This document shows, piece after piece, positions 27,068 to 35,470 of a DNA stretch of 64,000 bases (positions within the stretch are counted from its first letter, which is position 1; the number at the start of each line of letters is the position of its first letter). The position numbers were made by a program, and so were the translations under genes. Source of the stretch: an uncultured Prevotella sp. (GTDB lineage Bacteria > Bacteroidota > Bacteroidia > Bacteroidales > Bacteroidaceae); the NCBI GenBank assembly GCA_905196835.1, contig CAJJWN010000005.1:57563-121562 (forward strand), read 5' to 3'. The notes beneath the pieces were generated by a model. It was not told the DNA's origin. It made no database searches and was given only the letters and a program-made list of their open reading frames with translations.

Positions 27068-27799
27068 ATGAAAGAAATAAGATTTTTTTATGTACCGTCA
27101 GCTGCGACACTTACTGAAATGCCTATGGACGAGGCATTGCACGCTTTGCGTGTTTTGCGGTTGAAAAGTGGTGACGAGATGTACCTGATGGACGGTGAAG
27201 GAAACTTTTACCGTGCGGAAGTCACCATAGCTGCGACGAAACGTTGTATGTACGAGATAAAAGAGGTTCTTCCACAGGAAAAAGGATGGAAAGGCAACGT
27301 ACATATAGCGATTGCTCCAACAAAGATGATGGACAGGGTTGAATGGTTCTGTGAAAAAGCTACGGAGGTAGGAATAGACGAGATTACATTCCTGAATTGC
27401 AAGCAGTCGGAGCGTAAGGTTATGCGTACGGTGCGTTTGGACAAGATAGTTGTGGCGGCGGTAAAGCAGAGCCGTAAGCCGTGGAAGCCCAAACTTAATG
27501 CGATGATGTCGTTTAAGGATTTTGTAACAGCCAATCGTGGTGGACGTAAATATATAGCCCATTGCCATGAGGAGATTGAACGTAAGGATTTGTTTACGGA
27601 AATTTACGGGTCTGTTTCGTCTGAAGCAGGCGATGATATTACGGTGCTTATAGGTCCTGAAGGTGATTTTTCTTTGGAAGAGCTGAAGTTGGCCATGGAT
27701 AATGGGTATGAATCCGTTACATTGGGTACAAGCCGTCTGCGCACAGAGACAGCAGCCTTGTCGGCTACGATGATGGCCCAGTTGGCTTTGCGTAAGTAA
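27068..27799 (+). CDS. rsmE: 16S rRNA m3U1498 methyltransferase
   Basis: 243 residues from the ATG at 27068. N-terminal PUA-like domain (HALRVLRLKSGDEMYLMDG) and C-terminal SPOUT knot with LIGPEGDFSLEEL and VTLGTSRLRTETAA, the SAM-binding signature of RsmE. It methylates U1498 in helix 44 of 16S rRNA. Starts 17 bp after the BFN gene. Confidence 0.93.
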   Translation: MKEIRFFYVPSAATLTEMPMDEALHALRVLRLKSGDEMYLMDGEGNFYRAEVTIAATKRCMYEIKEVLPQEKGWKGNVHIAIAPTKMMDRVEWFCEKATEVGIDEITFLNCKQSERKVMRTVRLDKIVVAAVKQSRKPWKPKLNAMMSFKDFVTANRGGRKYIAHCHEEIERKDLFTEIYGSVSSEAGDDITVLIGPEGDFSLEELKLAMDNGYESVTLGTSRLRTETAALSATMMAQLALRK

Positions 27800-27855
27800 G
27801 CAGTGTGTCTGGTGCAGCTCTAATTCCTTGTCAATATAGGTTTATTTTAAGGTAG

Positions 27856-29202
27856 ATGAAAGACATTCATATTAAATCGGTTGTAGCTTATATGGCTTTG
27901 CTTCCGATGTTTTTCCTGTTTTTGTCTTGTTCTGGAAATGACTATATAGCTACAATACCTAAAAACAGCAAGGCTGTTTTGTCGTTAGACGTTCAAAAAC
28001 TTTCCGACGGAAAACTGCTTGACAAGATGGAAAGTTTGTTGAAAGTTGACGATGTAAACAAGTGTGGCTTGGATTTATCGGCTAAGATTTATGCTTTTGA
28101 AACGCCTGAAGGCAATATCGGCTTTTCTGCAAAGGTGGCCGATGAAGACAGGCTGAAAGCTCTTTTTGACGCTTTGTCGAATGACGGGACATGTCAAAAA
28201 GTGTCTGAATATAAAGATTTTAATTTTACGGTTGTCAAAGATGCGTGGGTGGCAGGCTTCTCTTCGGGAGCTTTGGTCGTCATGGGGCCTGCTCTGCCTT
28301 CGCAGCACATGGAGTTGAGACGGCAGGTGGCAAAGTATCTTGGGCAGGACAAAGAGCAGGGCATAGAAGGCTCGCCGATGTTCGGTAGGCTTGACAGCAT
28401 AGGCAGCCCCGTAGCACTTGTAGCCCAAGCGGCGGTTTTGCCTGACAAGTTTGCCGTTCCGTTTACCATATGTGCGCCGAAAGACGCAGATGCGTCACAA
28501 GTCATGATTGCGGCAGAACTTGATGTAAGCGATGAAGGTTGGCTGACGGTAGTGGGCGAGTCGTTCTCGTTTGACAAGGACATTGACGCCAAGCTGAAGG
28601 CTGCAAGCGCGTTGTTCCGTCCGATAGAAGGAACGTATGTTGACCGTATTTCCGCTAATTCTGCAGCCGGGGCATTCATGAATGTCGACGGGGAACAGTT
28701 TATCACCCTTTTACATGCCAACAAAACTTTTCAGGCTTTGCTGGCAGGAATGAACATGGCGGTGGATATGGACAATATTATCAAGAGTTTTGACGGTGAT
28801 GTTGCCATATGTTTGCCCGACATAAAGGGCAAGGCCAATGTCTGCATGGCTGCGAAGTTGAAAAGAAAGTCGTTCCTTGACGATGTAGGTTATTGGAAGC
28901 AGTCATGCCCTGCGGGCAGTAAGATAACCGATTGGGGCAAGGATGCCTATTGTTATACCAATGGTGAAATGTCTTATTATTTCGGTGTGACTCCCGACAT
29001 GCAGTTCTATTCAGGCAGTACGGCAGACGGTGCGCGTGGCCTTCTGGCAAAGTCGTCTACCCAACTGCCGGCAAAGCTTCAAGATAAGATAAAGGGACGG
29101 CGGTTGGCCGTTGTGCTTAACATCGGCGCTTTGCTTGGAGATTATGATTTCGTAAGTGATATGCTTGGCGGTGTCGATACCGTTCTATATGTTATGAAAT
29201 AA
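27856..29202 (+). CDS. DUF4836 family lipoprotein
   Basis: 448 residues. A lipobox ends at Cys25 (FLFLSCSG), so the protein is lipid-anchored; +2 is Ser. The N-terminal line YIATIPKNSKAVLSLDVQKL is the hallmark of DUF4836, a Bacteroidales-only family of unknown function made of repeated alpha/beta units. It is directly abutted by an ABC ATPase (the ATG follows the stop without a gap), so it is probably a partner of that ABC system. Confidence 0.8.
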   Translation: MKDIHIKSVVAYMALLPMFFLFLSCSGNDYIATIPKNSKAVLSLDVQKLSDGKLLDKMESLLKVDDVNKCGLDLSAKIYAFETPEGNIGFSAKVADEDRLKALFDALSNDGTCQKVSEYKDFNFTVVKDAWVAGFSSGALVVMGPALPSQHMELRRQVAKYLGQDKEQGIEGSPMFGRLDSIGSPVALVAQAAVLPDKFAVPFTICAPKDADASQVMIAAELDVSDEGWLTVVGESFSFDKDIDAKLKAASALFRPIEGTYVDRISANSAAGAFMNVDGEQFITLLHANKTFQALLAGMNMAVDMDNIIKSFDGDVAICLPDIKGKANVCMAAKLKRKSFLDDVGYWKQSCPAGSKITDWGKDAYCYTNGEMSYYFGVTPDMQFYSGSTADGARGLLAKSSTQLPAKLQDKIKGRRLAVVLNIGALLGDYDFVSDMLGGVDTVLYVMK

Positions 29203-29850
29203 ATGAATAAGATAGAGTTTCATAAGGTTGTTCCAAATATATTTTCGCCGTGTGCCGATAGCCTTGCATCGGATGTGTGGTGCAAGGATGTAGCCTTTGA
29301 AAGGGGCGGTCTGTATCTTGTCGAGGCCGATAGTGGCAAGGGCAAGAGCACGTTTTGCAGCTACGTTATGGGCTACCGCCATGATTACGCCGGGCAGGTG
29401 ATGTTTGACGATATTGCCGCTTCATCTTTCAAGGTGGCGGATTGGGTAGAGTTGCGCAAGCGCCATGTGGCATATCTGTTCCAGGAGCTGCGCTTGTTTC
29501 CGGAGCTTACGGCGTATGAGAACGTGGAGATTAAGAACAAGCTCACTGGAGTTAAGACGCGCGAGCAAATCGTAGAGTGGTTTGATGCGCTTGGCATAGG
29601 CGACAAGCTCGACGCAAAGGTCGGTCACATGTCGTTTGGCCAGCAGCAGCGTGTAGCCATGATGCGTGCGCTTGCCCAGCCGTTCGACTTCATTTTGGCC
29701 GACGAGCCTATCAGCCATCTTGACGATGCCAATTCAGACGTAATGGGGCGGCTCATGATGAGTGAGGCGAAGGCTCGTGGTGCGGGTGTCATCGTTACCA
29801 GCATAGGCAAGCACATGGATTTGGATTACGAAAAGGTTTTCAGGTTATGA
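29203..29850 (+). CDS. ABC transporter ATP-binding protein, divergent motifs
   Basis: 215 residues. P-loop ADSGKGKS (42-49) has Ala for the first Gly; Q-loop in YLFQELRLFP (91-100); signature MSFGQQQR (143-150) in place of LSGGQ; Walker B FILADEP; the H-loop histidine would be H204 in TSIGKHMD instead of the usual THD. It belongs to the LolD/FtsE-like size class. ATG overlaps nothing upstream; its stop overlaps the permease start by 4 bp (ATGA). With the lipoprotein before it and the permease after it, it forms a three-gene unit. Confidence 0.85.
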   Translation: MNKIEFHKVVPNIFSPCADSLASDVWCKDVAFERGGLYLVEADSGKGKSTFCSYVMGYRHDYAGQVMFDDIAASSFKVADWVELRKRHVAYLFQELRLFPELTAYENVEIKNKLTGVKTREQIVEWFDALGIGDKLDAKVGHMSFGQQQRVAMMRALAQPFDFILADEPISHLDDANSDVMGRLMMSEAKARGAGVIVTSIGKHMDLDYEKVFRL

Positions 29851-31049
29851 CATTGGTTTGGAAATTGTTGCGCCGGCATATAAGCGTCCCCCAGTTTGCA
29901 GGATTTGCTTTTGCCAATCTGTTCGGTATGCTTATCGTGCTTCTCGGCTACCAGTTTTATTGCGATGTGCTGCCCGTCTTCACGTCGCAGGACAGTTTCA
30001 TGAAGTCAGACTTCATGATTTTAAGCAAGAAAGTCGGTGCCGCAGGTACGTTCTCCGGTCGTTCGAATACATTTACGGGTGCGGAGATTGACGAGTTGTC
30101 CGGGCGCAGGTTTGTCGGCAAAGTAGGCAAGTTCACTTCTGCCGAATACCGTGTAGACGCGAGGATGGGCATTGACGGGCAGTCGATATTAAGTTCCGAG
30201 ATTTTTTTCGAGAGTGTTCCCGACGGCTTTGTGGACGTTCCGTTGAAGGACTGGAAGTATGAGGAGGGCAGCCACGTAGTGCCGATAATCCTGCCGCGCA
30301 CGTATATCAACATGTACAATTTCGGTTTTGCGCAGACCCGTTCACTGCCTAAGATAAGCGATGGGCTTGTGGGTATGATTGATTTCCGCATCTTCATACA
30401 CGGCAACGGCCGTCATGACGAGTTCAAGGGCAGGGTGATAGGCTTTTCAAGCAGGCTGAACACCATTCTTGTTCCGCAGGCTTTCATGGACTGGAGTAAT
30501 TCTGTCTACGCTCCCGGCAGGCAGTCTGCGCCGACGCGCCTTATTGTTGAGACTGTAAATCCTGGCGACGAGAACATCGCGAAATACCTTGACGATAACG
30601 GTTATGAGGTAGAGGACGACAAGTTGCAGAACGAGAAGACCACTTATTTCCTGCGCATGACGGTCACGGTGGTAATGTTTGTCGGAGCGGTGATAAGTGT
30701 ATTGAGTTTCTATATACTTATGTTGAGCATATATCTGCTTGTGCAGAAGAATACAACCAAGCTTGAGAACCTTCTGCTGATAGGCTACAGCCCGTTCCGC
30801 GTGGCTTTGCCTTACGAGGTGCTTACCCTCTGCTTGAACGCTGCTGTGCTTGTCATTGCGCTTGTGGCGGTTTCGCTTGTGCGCGGATATTACATGGGAG
30901 TGGTCGAGACGTTGTTCCCGCAGGCTGATTACGGCTCTATGCTTCCGTCCGTATTGCTCGGCTTATTGCTGTTCGTGGTGGTGTCAGTCGCCAACATGGC
31001 GGTCATTTACCGCAAGATGATGCGGATATGGTGGCGCAAGGACATGTGA
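29847..31049 (+). CDS. FtsX-like ABC transporter permease
   Basis: 400 residues. One helix at about 17-37 (AGFAFANLFGMLIVLLGYQF), a periplasmic domain (about 45-265), then three C-terminal helices near 270-295, 325-350 and 370-390 (LLGLLLFVVVSVANMAVIY). This is the MacB/LolCE/FtsX plan, but the sequence matches none of them closely to my eye. Probably moves or senses an envelope substrate, perhaps a lipoprotein, together with the ATPase upstream. Confidence 0.82.
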   Translation: MTLVWKLLRRHISVPQFAGFAFANLFGMLIVLLGYQFYCDVLPVFTSQDSFMKSDFMILSKKVGAAGTFSGRSNTFTGAEIDELSGRRFVGKVGKFTSAEYRVDARMGIDGQSILSSEIFFESVPDGFVDVPLKDWKYEEGSHVVPIILPRTYINMYNFGFAQTRSLPKISDGLVGMIDFRIFIHGNGRHDEFKGRVIGFSSRLNTILVPQAFMDWSNSVYAPGRQSAPTRLIVETVNPGDENIAKYLDDNGYEVEDDKLQNEKTTYFLRMTVTVVMFVGAVISVLSFYILMLSIYLLVQKNTTKLENLLLIGYSPFRVALPYEVLTLCLNAAVLVIALVAVSLVRGYYMGVVETLFPQADYGSMLPSVLLGLLLFVVVSVANMAVIYRKMMRIWWRKDM

Positions 31050-31084
31050 CGCCGTGCTGACGCGTTGATAATCAATGGTTTTAC

Positions 31085-31121
31085 GAAAGGCCGCCTTTGG
31101 CATTGCCAAAGGCGGCCTTTC
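31085..31121 (+). terminator. terminator built from two 22-bp array units
   Basis: 17-bp perfect stem GAAAGGCCGCCTTTGGC (31085-31101) with its complement at 31105-31121, 3-nt loop ATT. The stem is formed by the first two units of array D. A weak T-rich end only. Confidence 0.65.
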
Positions 31122-31173
31122 GCGTCGTTAAAGACGGCCTTTCGCAGGCTCAAAAGCCGCCTTTTGCAAAACG
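31086..31173. repeat. 22-bp-period array, cluster D (four units)
   Basis: Units start at 31086, 31108, 31130 and 31152. Cores GCCGCCTTT, GCGGCCTTT, ACGGCCTTT and GCCGCCTTT, linkers GGCATTGCC, CGCGTCGTT, CGCAGGCTC and TGCAAAACG. The array fills the convergent gap between the ABC permease and aroB. Confidence 0.85.
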
Positions 31174-31213
31174 TTTTATTGTTGGTGCAATTTTCAACGG
31201 TGTGCAGTTGCAG

Positions 31214-32266
31214 TCAAAATCCTTCACGCAGGAAGTCCAATGCCTCAAATATTTCCTCTTTTGTAGCCGTCTGGTTTATTCTGATGTCGCCTATTCCGCC
31301 CAGCAGGGTGAAGTTTATCACGTCCGAAGTGTTTTTCTTGTCGTGCCTCATAAGTTCGATAAGTGTGTCGTAATCTTTGCATGTGAAGGCAATGGTGCCG
31401 TACTTCTCCCTGATGTATGTTGCCGTCTGGCGCATTTTTTCGACAGGAAATCCGGTCTTTATGCAGCTTAGGTACAGTTCGCATACGGTGCCGAAGGCGA
31501 CGGCGTAACCGTGCAGGATGGGACAACCTTTCTTCATCGCAAACGATTCAAACGCGTGCCCTGCGGTGTGTCCGAGGTTAAGCGCCTTTCTTATGCCTGC
31601 CTCGTGCGGGTCTTCTTCCACAATCCGCTCCTTTACCTTTATGCTTTCGGCCACCATGTTTTGCAGCCTGGCGTAGTCAGGCGCAAGTATGTCGAAGCGC
31701 ATAAGGCTGCTCCACATGCCCTCGTCGCTAATCAATCCGTGCTTAATCATCTCCGCATAGCCAGAGCATAGGTTCGTCTCGTCCAGCGTTTTCAGGAAGT
31801 TAGTGTCTATTATTACGGCCTTTGCGTCGTTGAACACGCCTATTTCGTTTTTCAGTCCGTTGAAGTTTACGCCCGTCTTTCCGCCTACCGATGCGTCCAC
31901 CATCGCCAGCAGTGTGGTCGGTATGTTGATGAAGTTGACGCCTCTCTTGAACGTCGATGCGGCAAATCCGCCCAAGTCGGTCACCATTCCGCCTCCGAGG
32001 TTGATTACGCAAGAGTGGCGCGTTGCCCCGTTTTCGCTCAAAGCTTTCCATACGAGGGCAAGCGACTCCAAGTTCTTGTTTGTGTCCGTCGGTGGTATAG
32101 AGATTGTTTCCGCGCCGTCAAGGCATTCCGCGCCGTCAAGTAGAGGCAGGCATTTGTCTTTGGTAGTGTCGTCAGTTATTATGAAAACCTTGTCATGTTC
32201 ACAGCTGGCTACGGCCATGTCAAGTTCGTGTTTAAGACATTTGGATATGATAATACTCTGTTTCAT
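31214..32266 (-). CDS. aroB: 3-dehydroquinate synthase
   Basis: 350 residues from the ATG at 32264-32266. Motifs: NLGGGMVTDLGGFAAST (NAD-binding loop), INIPTTLLAMVDASVGGKTG and the zinc ligands in NLGHTAGHAFE. It forms dehydroquinate in the shikimate pathway. The frame is open 52 codons further, but those are AT-rich and cross the promoter (-7 TATTTTTG, minus, at 32292-32299), so the internal ATG is the start. Confidence 0.95.
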   Translation of the reverse strand: MKQSIIISKCLKHELDMAVASCEHDKVFIITDDTTKDKCLPLLDGAECLDGAETISIPPTDTNKNLESLALVWKALSENGATRHSCVINLGGGMVTDLGGFAASTFKRGVNFINIPTTLLAMVDASVGGKTGVNFNGLKNEIGVFNDAKAVIIDTNFLKTLDETNLCSGYAEMIKHGLISDEGMWSSLMRFDILAPDYARLQNMVAESIKVKERIVEEDPHEAGIRKALNLGHTAGHAFESFAMKKGCPILHGYAVAFGTVCELYLSCIKTGFPVEKMRQTATYIREKYGTIAFTCKDYDTLIELMRHDKKNTSDVINFTLLGGIGDIRINQTATKEEIFEALDFLREGF

Positions 32267-32291
32267 AAGCACAAAGAAATGATAATGGTTG

Positions 32292-32299
32292 CAAAAATA
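32292..32299 (-). promoter_or_regulatory. -7 box of the aroB promoter
   Basis: TATTTTTG on the minus strand, 26 bp upstream of the aroB ATG. The divergent gap to 32420 shows no equally clear promoter for the barrel gene. Confidence 0.5.
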
Positions 32300-32420
32300 G
32301 TCATTTTCGTCGATAAAACCGGTATTTGCGAAATTTTTAATATATGGAAGATTAAACCACACAGGGTTAAGTCCGTCTAAGCCATAAAAAACGGAGAAGG
32401 AAAAATTTGATAGTTTAACC

Positions 32421-35387
32421 ATGTATAGTCAATTGAAACGAACATTACTGGTGGCCTGTTTCTGGGTGATGGCGGCAGCGGTAGCCATGGCCCAAGGCGT
32501 AAAAATCACAGGTACGCTTGTAGACCGCGACACCAAGGACGGCGTGATGCTTGCCACCGTGCAGATGCTTAAGGCCGACAGTACATATATAAAAGGTGTG
32601 CTGAGCGACGAGAAAGGCAATTTTACGATAGAAGCTCCGGGACGAGGCTCGTACATATTAAAGTTTACAAGCGTTGGATATACACCGCTGGCAAAGAGTG
32701 TCAAGGTGTCGGGCGACAAGGACATTCCGCTCGGCCGCATAACGTTCGGTGCTGATGCAATCATGCTTAAAGAGGCCACGGTTGTTGGTCAGGCGGCGCG
32801 CGTTACGGTGAAGGAAGACACGTTTGTATATAACGCCTCGGCATACAGAACGCCCGAAGGCTCTGTTGTGGAAGAGCTTGTAAAGCGTCTGCCCGGTGCG
32901 CAGGTAAGCGACGACGGCACCATAACCATCAATGGCAAGGAGGTGAAAAAGGTATTGGTGGACGGCAAGGAGTTCATGACCGGCGACACGCAGACGGCTT
33001 TGAAGAACCTTCCCACGTCTATAATAGACAAAATCAAGGCATACGATGAGAAGAGCGACCTGGCCAAAGTGACCGGCATTGATGACGGAGAGGAGCAGAC
33101 CGTGCTCGACTTTGGCATAAAGAGGGGCATGAACAAGGGAATATTTGCCAATGCCGACGCTTCCATCGGTACGCACGACCGTTACTCCGAGCGCCTTATG
33201 GGAGCCCTTTTCAAAGACAAGACGAGGATTATGCTCATGGGCAACGCCAATAATGTGAATGACCGCGGCTTTCCCGGCGGAGGCGGAGGTGGACGCTTTG
33301 GGCGTGGAGCACAGGGTTTGAATACCGCTAAGATGCTTGGTGCCAACTTCAACCTTGAGCCTACCGGCAAGCTCAAACTTGACGGTAGCGTGCGCTGGAA
33401 CCATTCCAACGGCGACACGCGCATCGAGCAGTCATCGGAAAACTTTGTAAGTACGGCGGGCTCTTTCTCAAATAGTCTGAACCAAAGCAATACACGGTCA
33501 GACAGCTGGAACGCACGTATGCGCCTTGAATGGACGCCTGACTCGATGACAAACATCATGTTCCGCCCGTCGTTCAGCTATTCTACGAGCGACGGACGCT
33601 CGGCAGGTACAAGCGCGTCTTACAACGAAGACCCTTACTCGTATGTGTCAGACCCTCTGTCAGACGAAGCCATATCGCAGATGGCCGATGACGGATTGAT
33701 GGTTAACCGCAGGGCAAACAGCTCGATAACATACTCTGACAACACGTCGGTGGGTGCAATGCTCCAGCTCAACCGCAAGCTGAACAGCAAAGGCAGGAAC
33801 GCCACGCTGCGTACGGATTTTACTTATGGCAAGTCAAACAGCAAGAGTTTGAGTACGTCCAACGTGCATCTTTATCAAGTGGAAGACATGTTTGGCAACG
33901 ATTCTACTTACCAGACAAACCGTTTCAACACAACTCCAACCAAGACGTTGAATTACAGCGTGCAGTTCACTTACAGCGAACCGATATTCCGCGCGATGTT
34001 CTTGCAGTTCAGTTATAAGTTCAATTACAAGTACAACAAGAGCGACCGCTCCACCTTTGACTTCAGTAATCTTGGTGAACAGTTCTTTGACGGCATAGGC
34101 AACGCCTACCGTGGATGGGACAACTACTTTGCACGTCTTGACAATCCGCTTGACACTTATCTCGACAACGACCTCAGTCGGTATTCAGAGTACAAGAATT
34201 ACATACACGAGCTGCAGCTCATGTTGCGTGTCATCCGCGAGAAGTACAGGCTTAATGTGGGCGTAATGGTACAGCCGCAGAAGACGCGCTTCATACAGAA
34301 ATACCAAGGAGTGAACACCGACACGGTGCGCAATGTGGTAAATGTAACGCCTACGCTCGACTTCCGTTACCGTTTCTCCAAGCTTAGCAACCTGCGCATT
34401 AATTACCGTGGAACGACGTCGCAGCCGAGCATGACCGACCTTCTCGACATACGCGACGACAGCGACCCCCTCAACATAACGATGGGTAACCCGGGGTTGA
34501 AGCCGTCTTTTACGAACACCCTGCGCCTGTTTTACAACAACTACATACAAGAGCACCAGCGCGCCATGATGGTTCACCTCAATTACAGCAACACGCGCAA
34601 CAGCATAAGTAACATGGTGACTTATGACGAGCAGACGGGCGGACGTACCACAAGGCCGGAAAACATAAACGGCAACTGGAACATATCGGGTGCGTTGATG
34701 TTCAACACCGCGCTCGACTCCGTGGGCCGGTGGACTGTGAGCACGTTTACCAACGTGCGTTACAACAACTACGTAGGTTACTTGGCCCTTGACCGTAACT
34801 CCAGTTCGCAGAAGAACACCACCAAGACAACTACGGTTGGCGAACAGCTTACGGCCAGCTTCCGCAACAGTTGGCTTGAAGTGTCGCTTGACGGTTCGGT
34901 GGATTACACCCATACGCGCAACCTCCTTCAGAGCCAGAGCAACCTTGACACGTGGCAGTTTGCCTACGGTGGCTACCTTAGCCTGTACATGCCGTGGGGC
35001 ATGAGCATAGCGACGGACATGCACCAGAACAGCCGCCGCGGCTACAACGACAGTTCGATGAACACCAACGAGCTGATATGGAACGTGCAGCTTAGCCAGA
35101 GTTTCCTGAAAGGCAACGCCCTTACCGTGTCGTTGCAGCTGTACGACATACTGCACGAACAGAGCAATTTCAGCCGCACCATCAACGCGATGCAGCGCAG
35201 CGACACGCGTTACAACAGCATAAACAGCTACGCCATGCTCCACGCCGTCTACCGCTTCAACCTGTTTGGCGGTGGAAGCAAAGACAGACCAGAGCCCGGC
35301 CGACATGGCAGACCGCAAGGAGGCCCACGCGGCGGTGCTCCTGTCGGGCCGCCACCGGGAATGCGTAGGGGCAGAATGTATTTTTGA
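32421..35387 (+). CDS. outer membrane beta-barrel protein with carboxypeptidase-regulatory-like N-terminus
   Basis: 988 residues. Signal peptide (about 1-25, ending AVAMAQ), a CarboxypepD_reg-like domain (VKITGTLVDRDTKDGVMLAT, GSYILKFTSVGYTPL), a plug-like section (VVEELVKRLPGAQV, TINGKEVKKVLVDGKEF) and a large barrel, as in the OMP_b-brl_3 group of TonB-linked proteins. It differs from SusC (no TonB-box run, no SusD next door). The substrate is unknown. After the last strand (HAVYRFNLFGG) come about 38 residues rich in Gly, Pro and Arg ending in MYF. Confidence 0.85.
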   Translation: MYSQLKRTLLVACFWVMAAAVAMAQGVKITGTLVDRDTKDGVMLATVQMLKADSTYIKGVLSDEKGNFTIEAPGRGSYILKFTSVGYTPLAKSVKVSGDKDIPLGRITFGADAIMLKEATVVGQAARVTVKEDTFVYNASAYRTPEGSVVEELVKRLPGAQVSDDGTITINGKEVKKVLVDGKEFMTGDTQTALKNLPTSIIDKIKAYDEKSDLAKVTGIDDGEEQTVLDFGIKRGMNKGIFANADASIGTHDRYSERLMGALFKDKTRIMLMGNANNVNDRGFPGGGGGGRFGRGAQGLNTAKMLGANFNLEPTGKLKLDGSVRWNHSNGDTRIEQSSENFVSTAGSFSNSLNQSNTRSDSWNARMRLEWTPDSMTNIMFRPSFSYSTSDGRSAGTSASYNEDPYSYVSDPLSDEAISQMADDGLMVNRRANSSITYSDNTSVGAMLQLNRKLNSKGRNATLRTDFTYGKSNSKSLSTSNVHLYQVEDMFGNDSTYQTNRFNTTPTKTLNYSVQFTYSEPIFRAMFLQFSYKFNYKYNKSDRSTFDFSNLGEQFFDGIGNAYRGWDNYFARLDNPLDTYLDNDLSRYSEYKNYIHELQLMLRVIREKYRLNVGVMVQPQKTRFIQKYQGVNTDTVRNVVNVTPTLDFRYRFSKLSNLRINYRGTTSQPSMTDLLDIRDDSDPLNITMGNPGLKPSFTNTLRLFYNNYIQEHQRAMMVHLNYSNTRNSISNMVTYDEQTGGRTTRPENINGNWNISGALMFNTALDSVGRWTVSTFTNVRYNNYVGYLALDRNSSSQKNTTKTTTVGEQLTASFRNSWLEVSLDGSVDYTHTRNLLQSQSNLDTWQFAYGGYLSLYMPWGMSIATDMHQNSRRGYNDSSMNTNELIWNVQLSQSFLKGNALTVSLQLYDILHEQSNFSRTINAMQRSDTRYNSINSYAMLHAVYRFNLFGGGSKDRPEPGRHGRPQGGPRGGAPVGPPPGMRRGRMYF

Positions 35388-35391
35388 CGGG

Positions 35392-35469
35392 AAATGAATA
35401 ATGAAAAATGAATAATGAAAAATCTGGCCCATGCCATTGCTTTCATTATTCATTTTTCATTATTCATTT
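35392..35469. terminator. perfect 29-nt inverted repeat between convergent genes
   Basis: The left arm (35392-35420) is the phrase AATGAATAATGAAA repeated twice; the right arm (35441-35469) is its exact reverse complement; 20-nt loop. It lies right behind the barrel gene stop and just ahead of the stop of the minus-strand gene, so it likely acts as a bidirectional terminator. Confidence 0.75.
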
Positions 35470-35470
35470 A

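Noticed and set aside
32267..32422. A 52-codon extension of aroB
   Set aside because: AT-rich, covers the aroB promoter, and the conserved sequence begins at the ATG at 32266.
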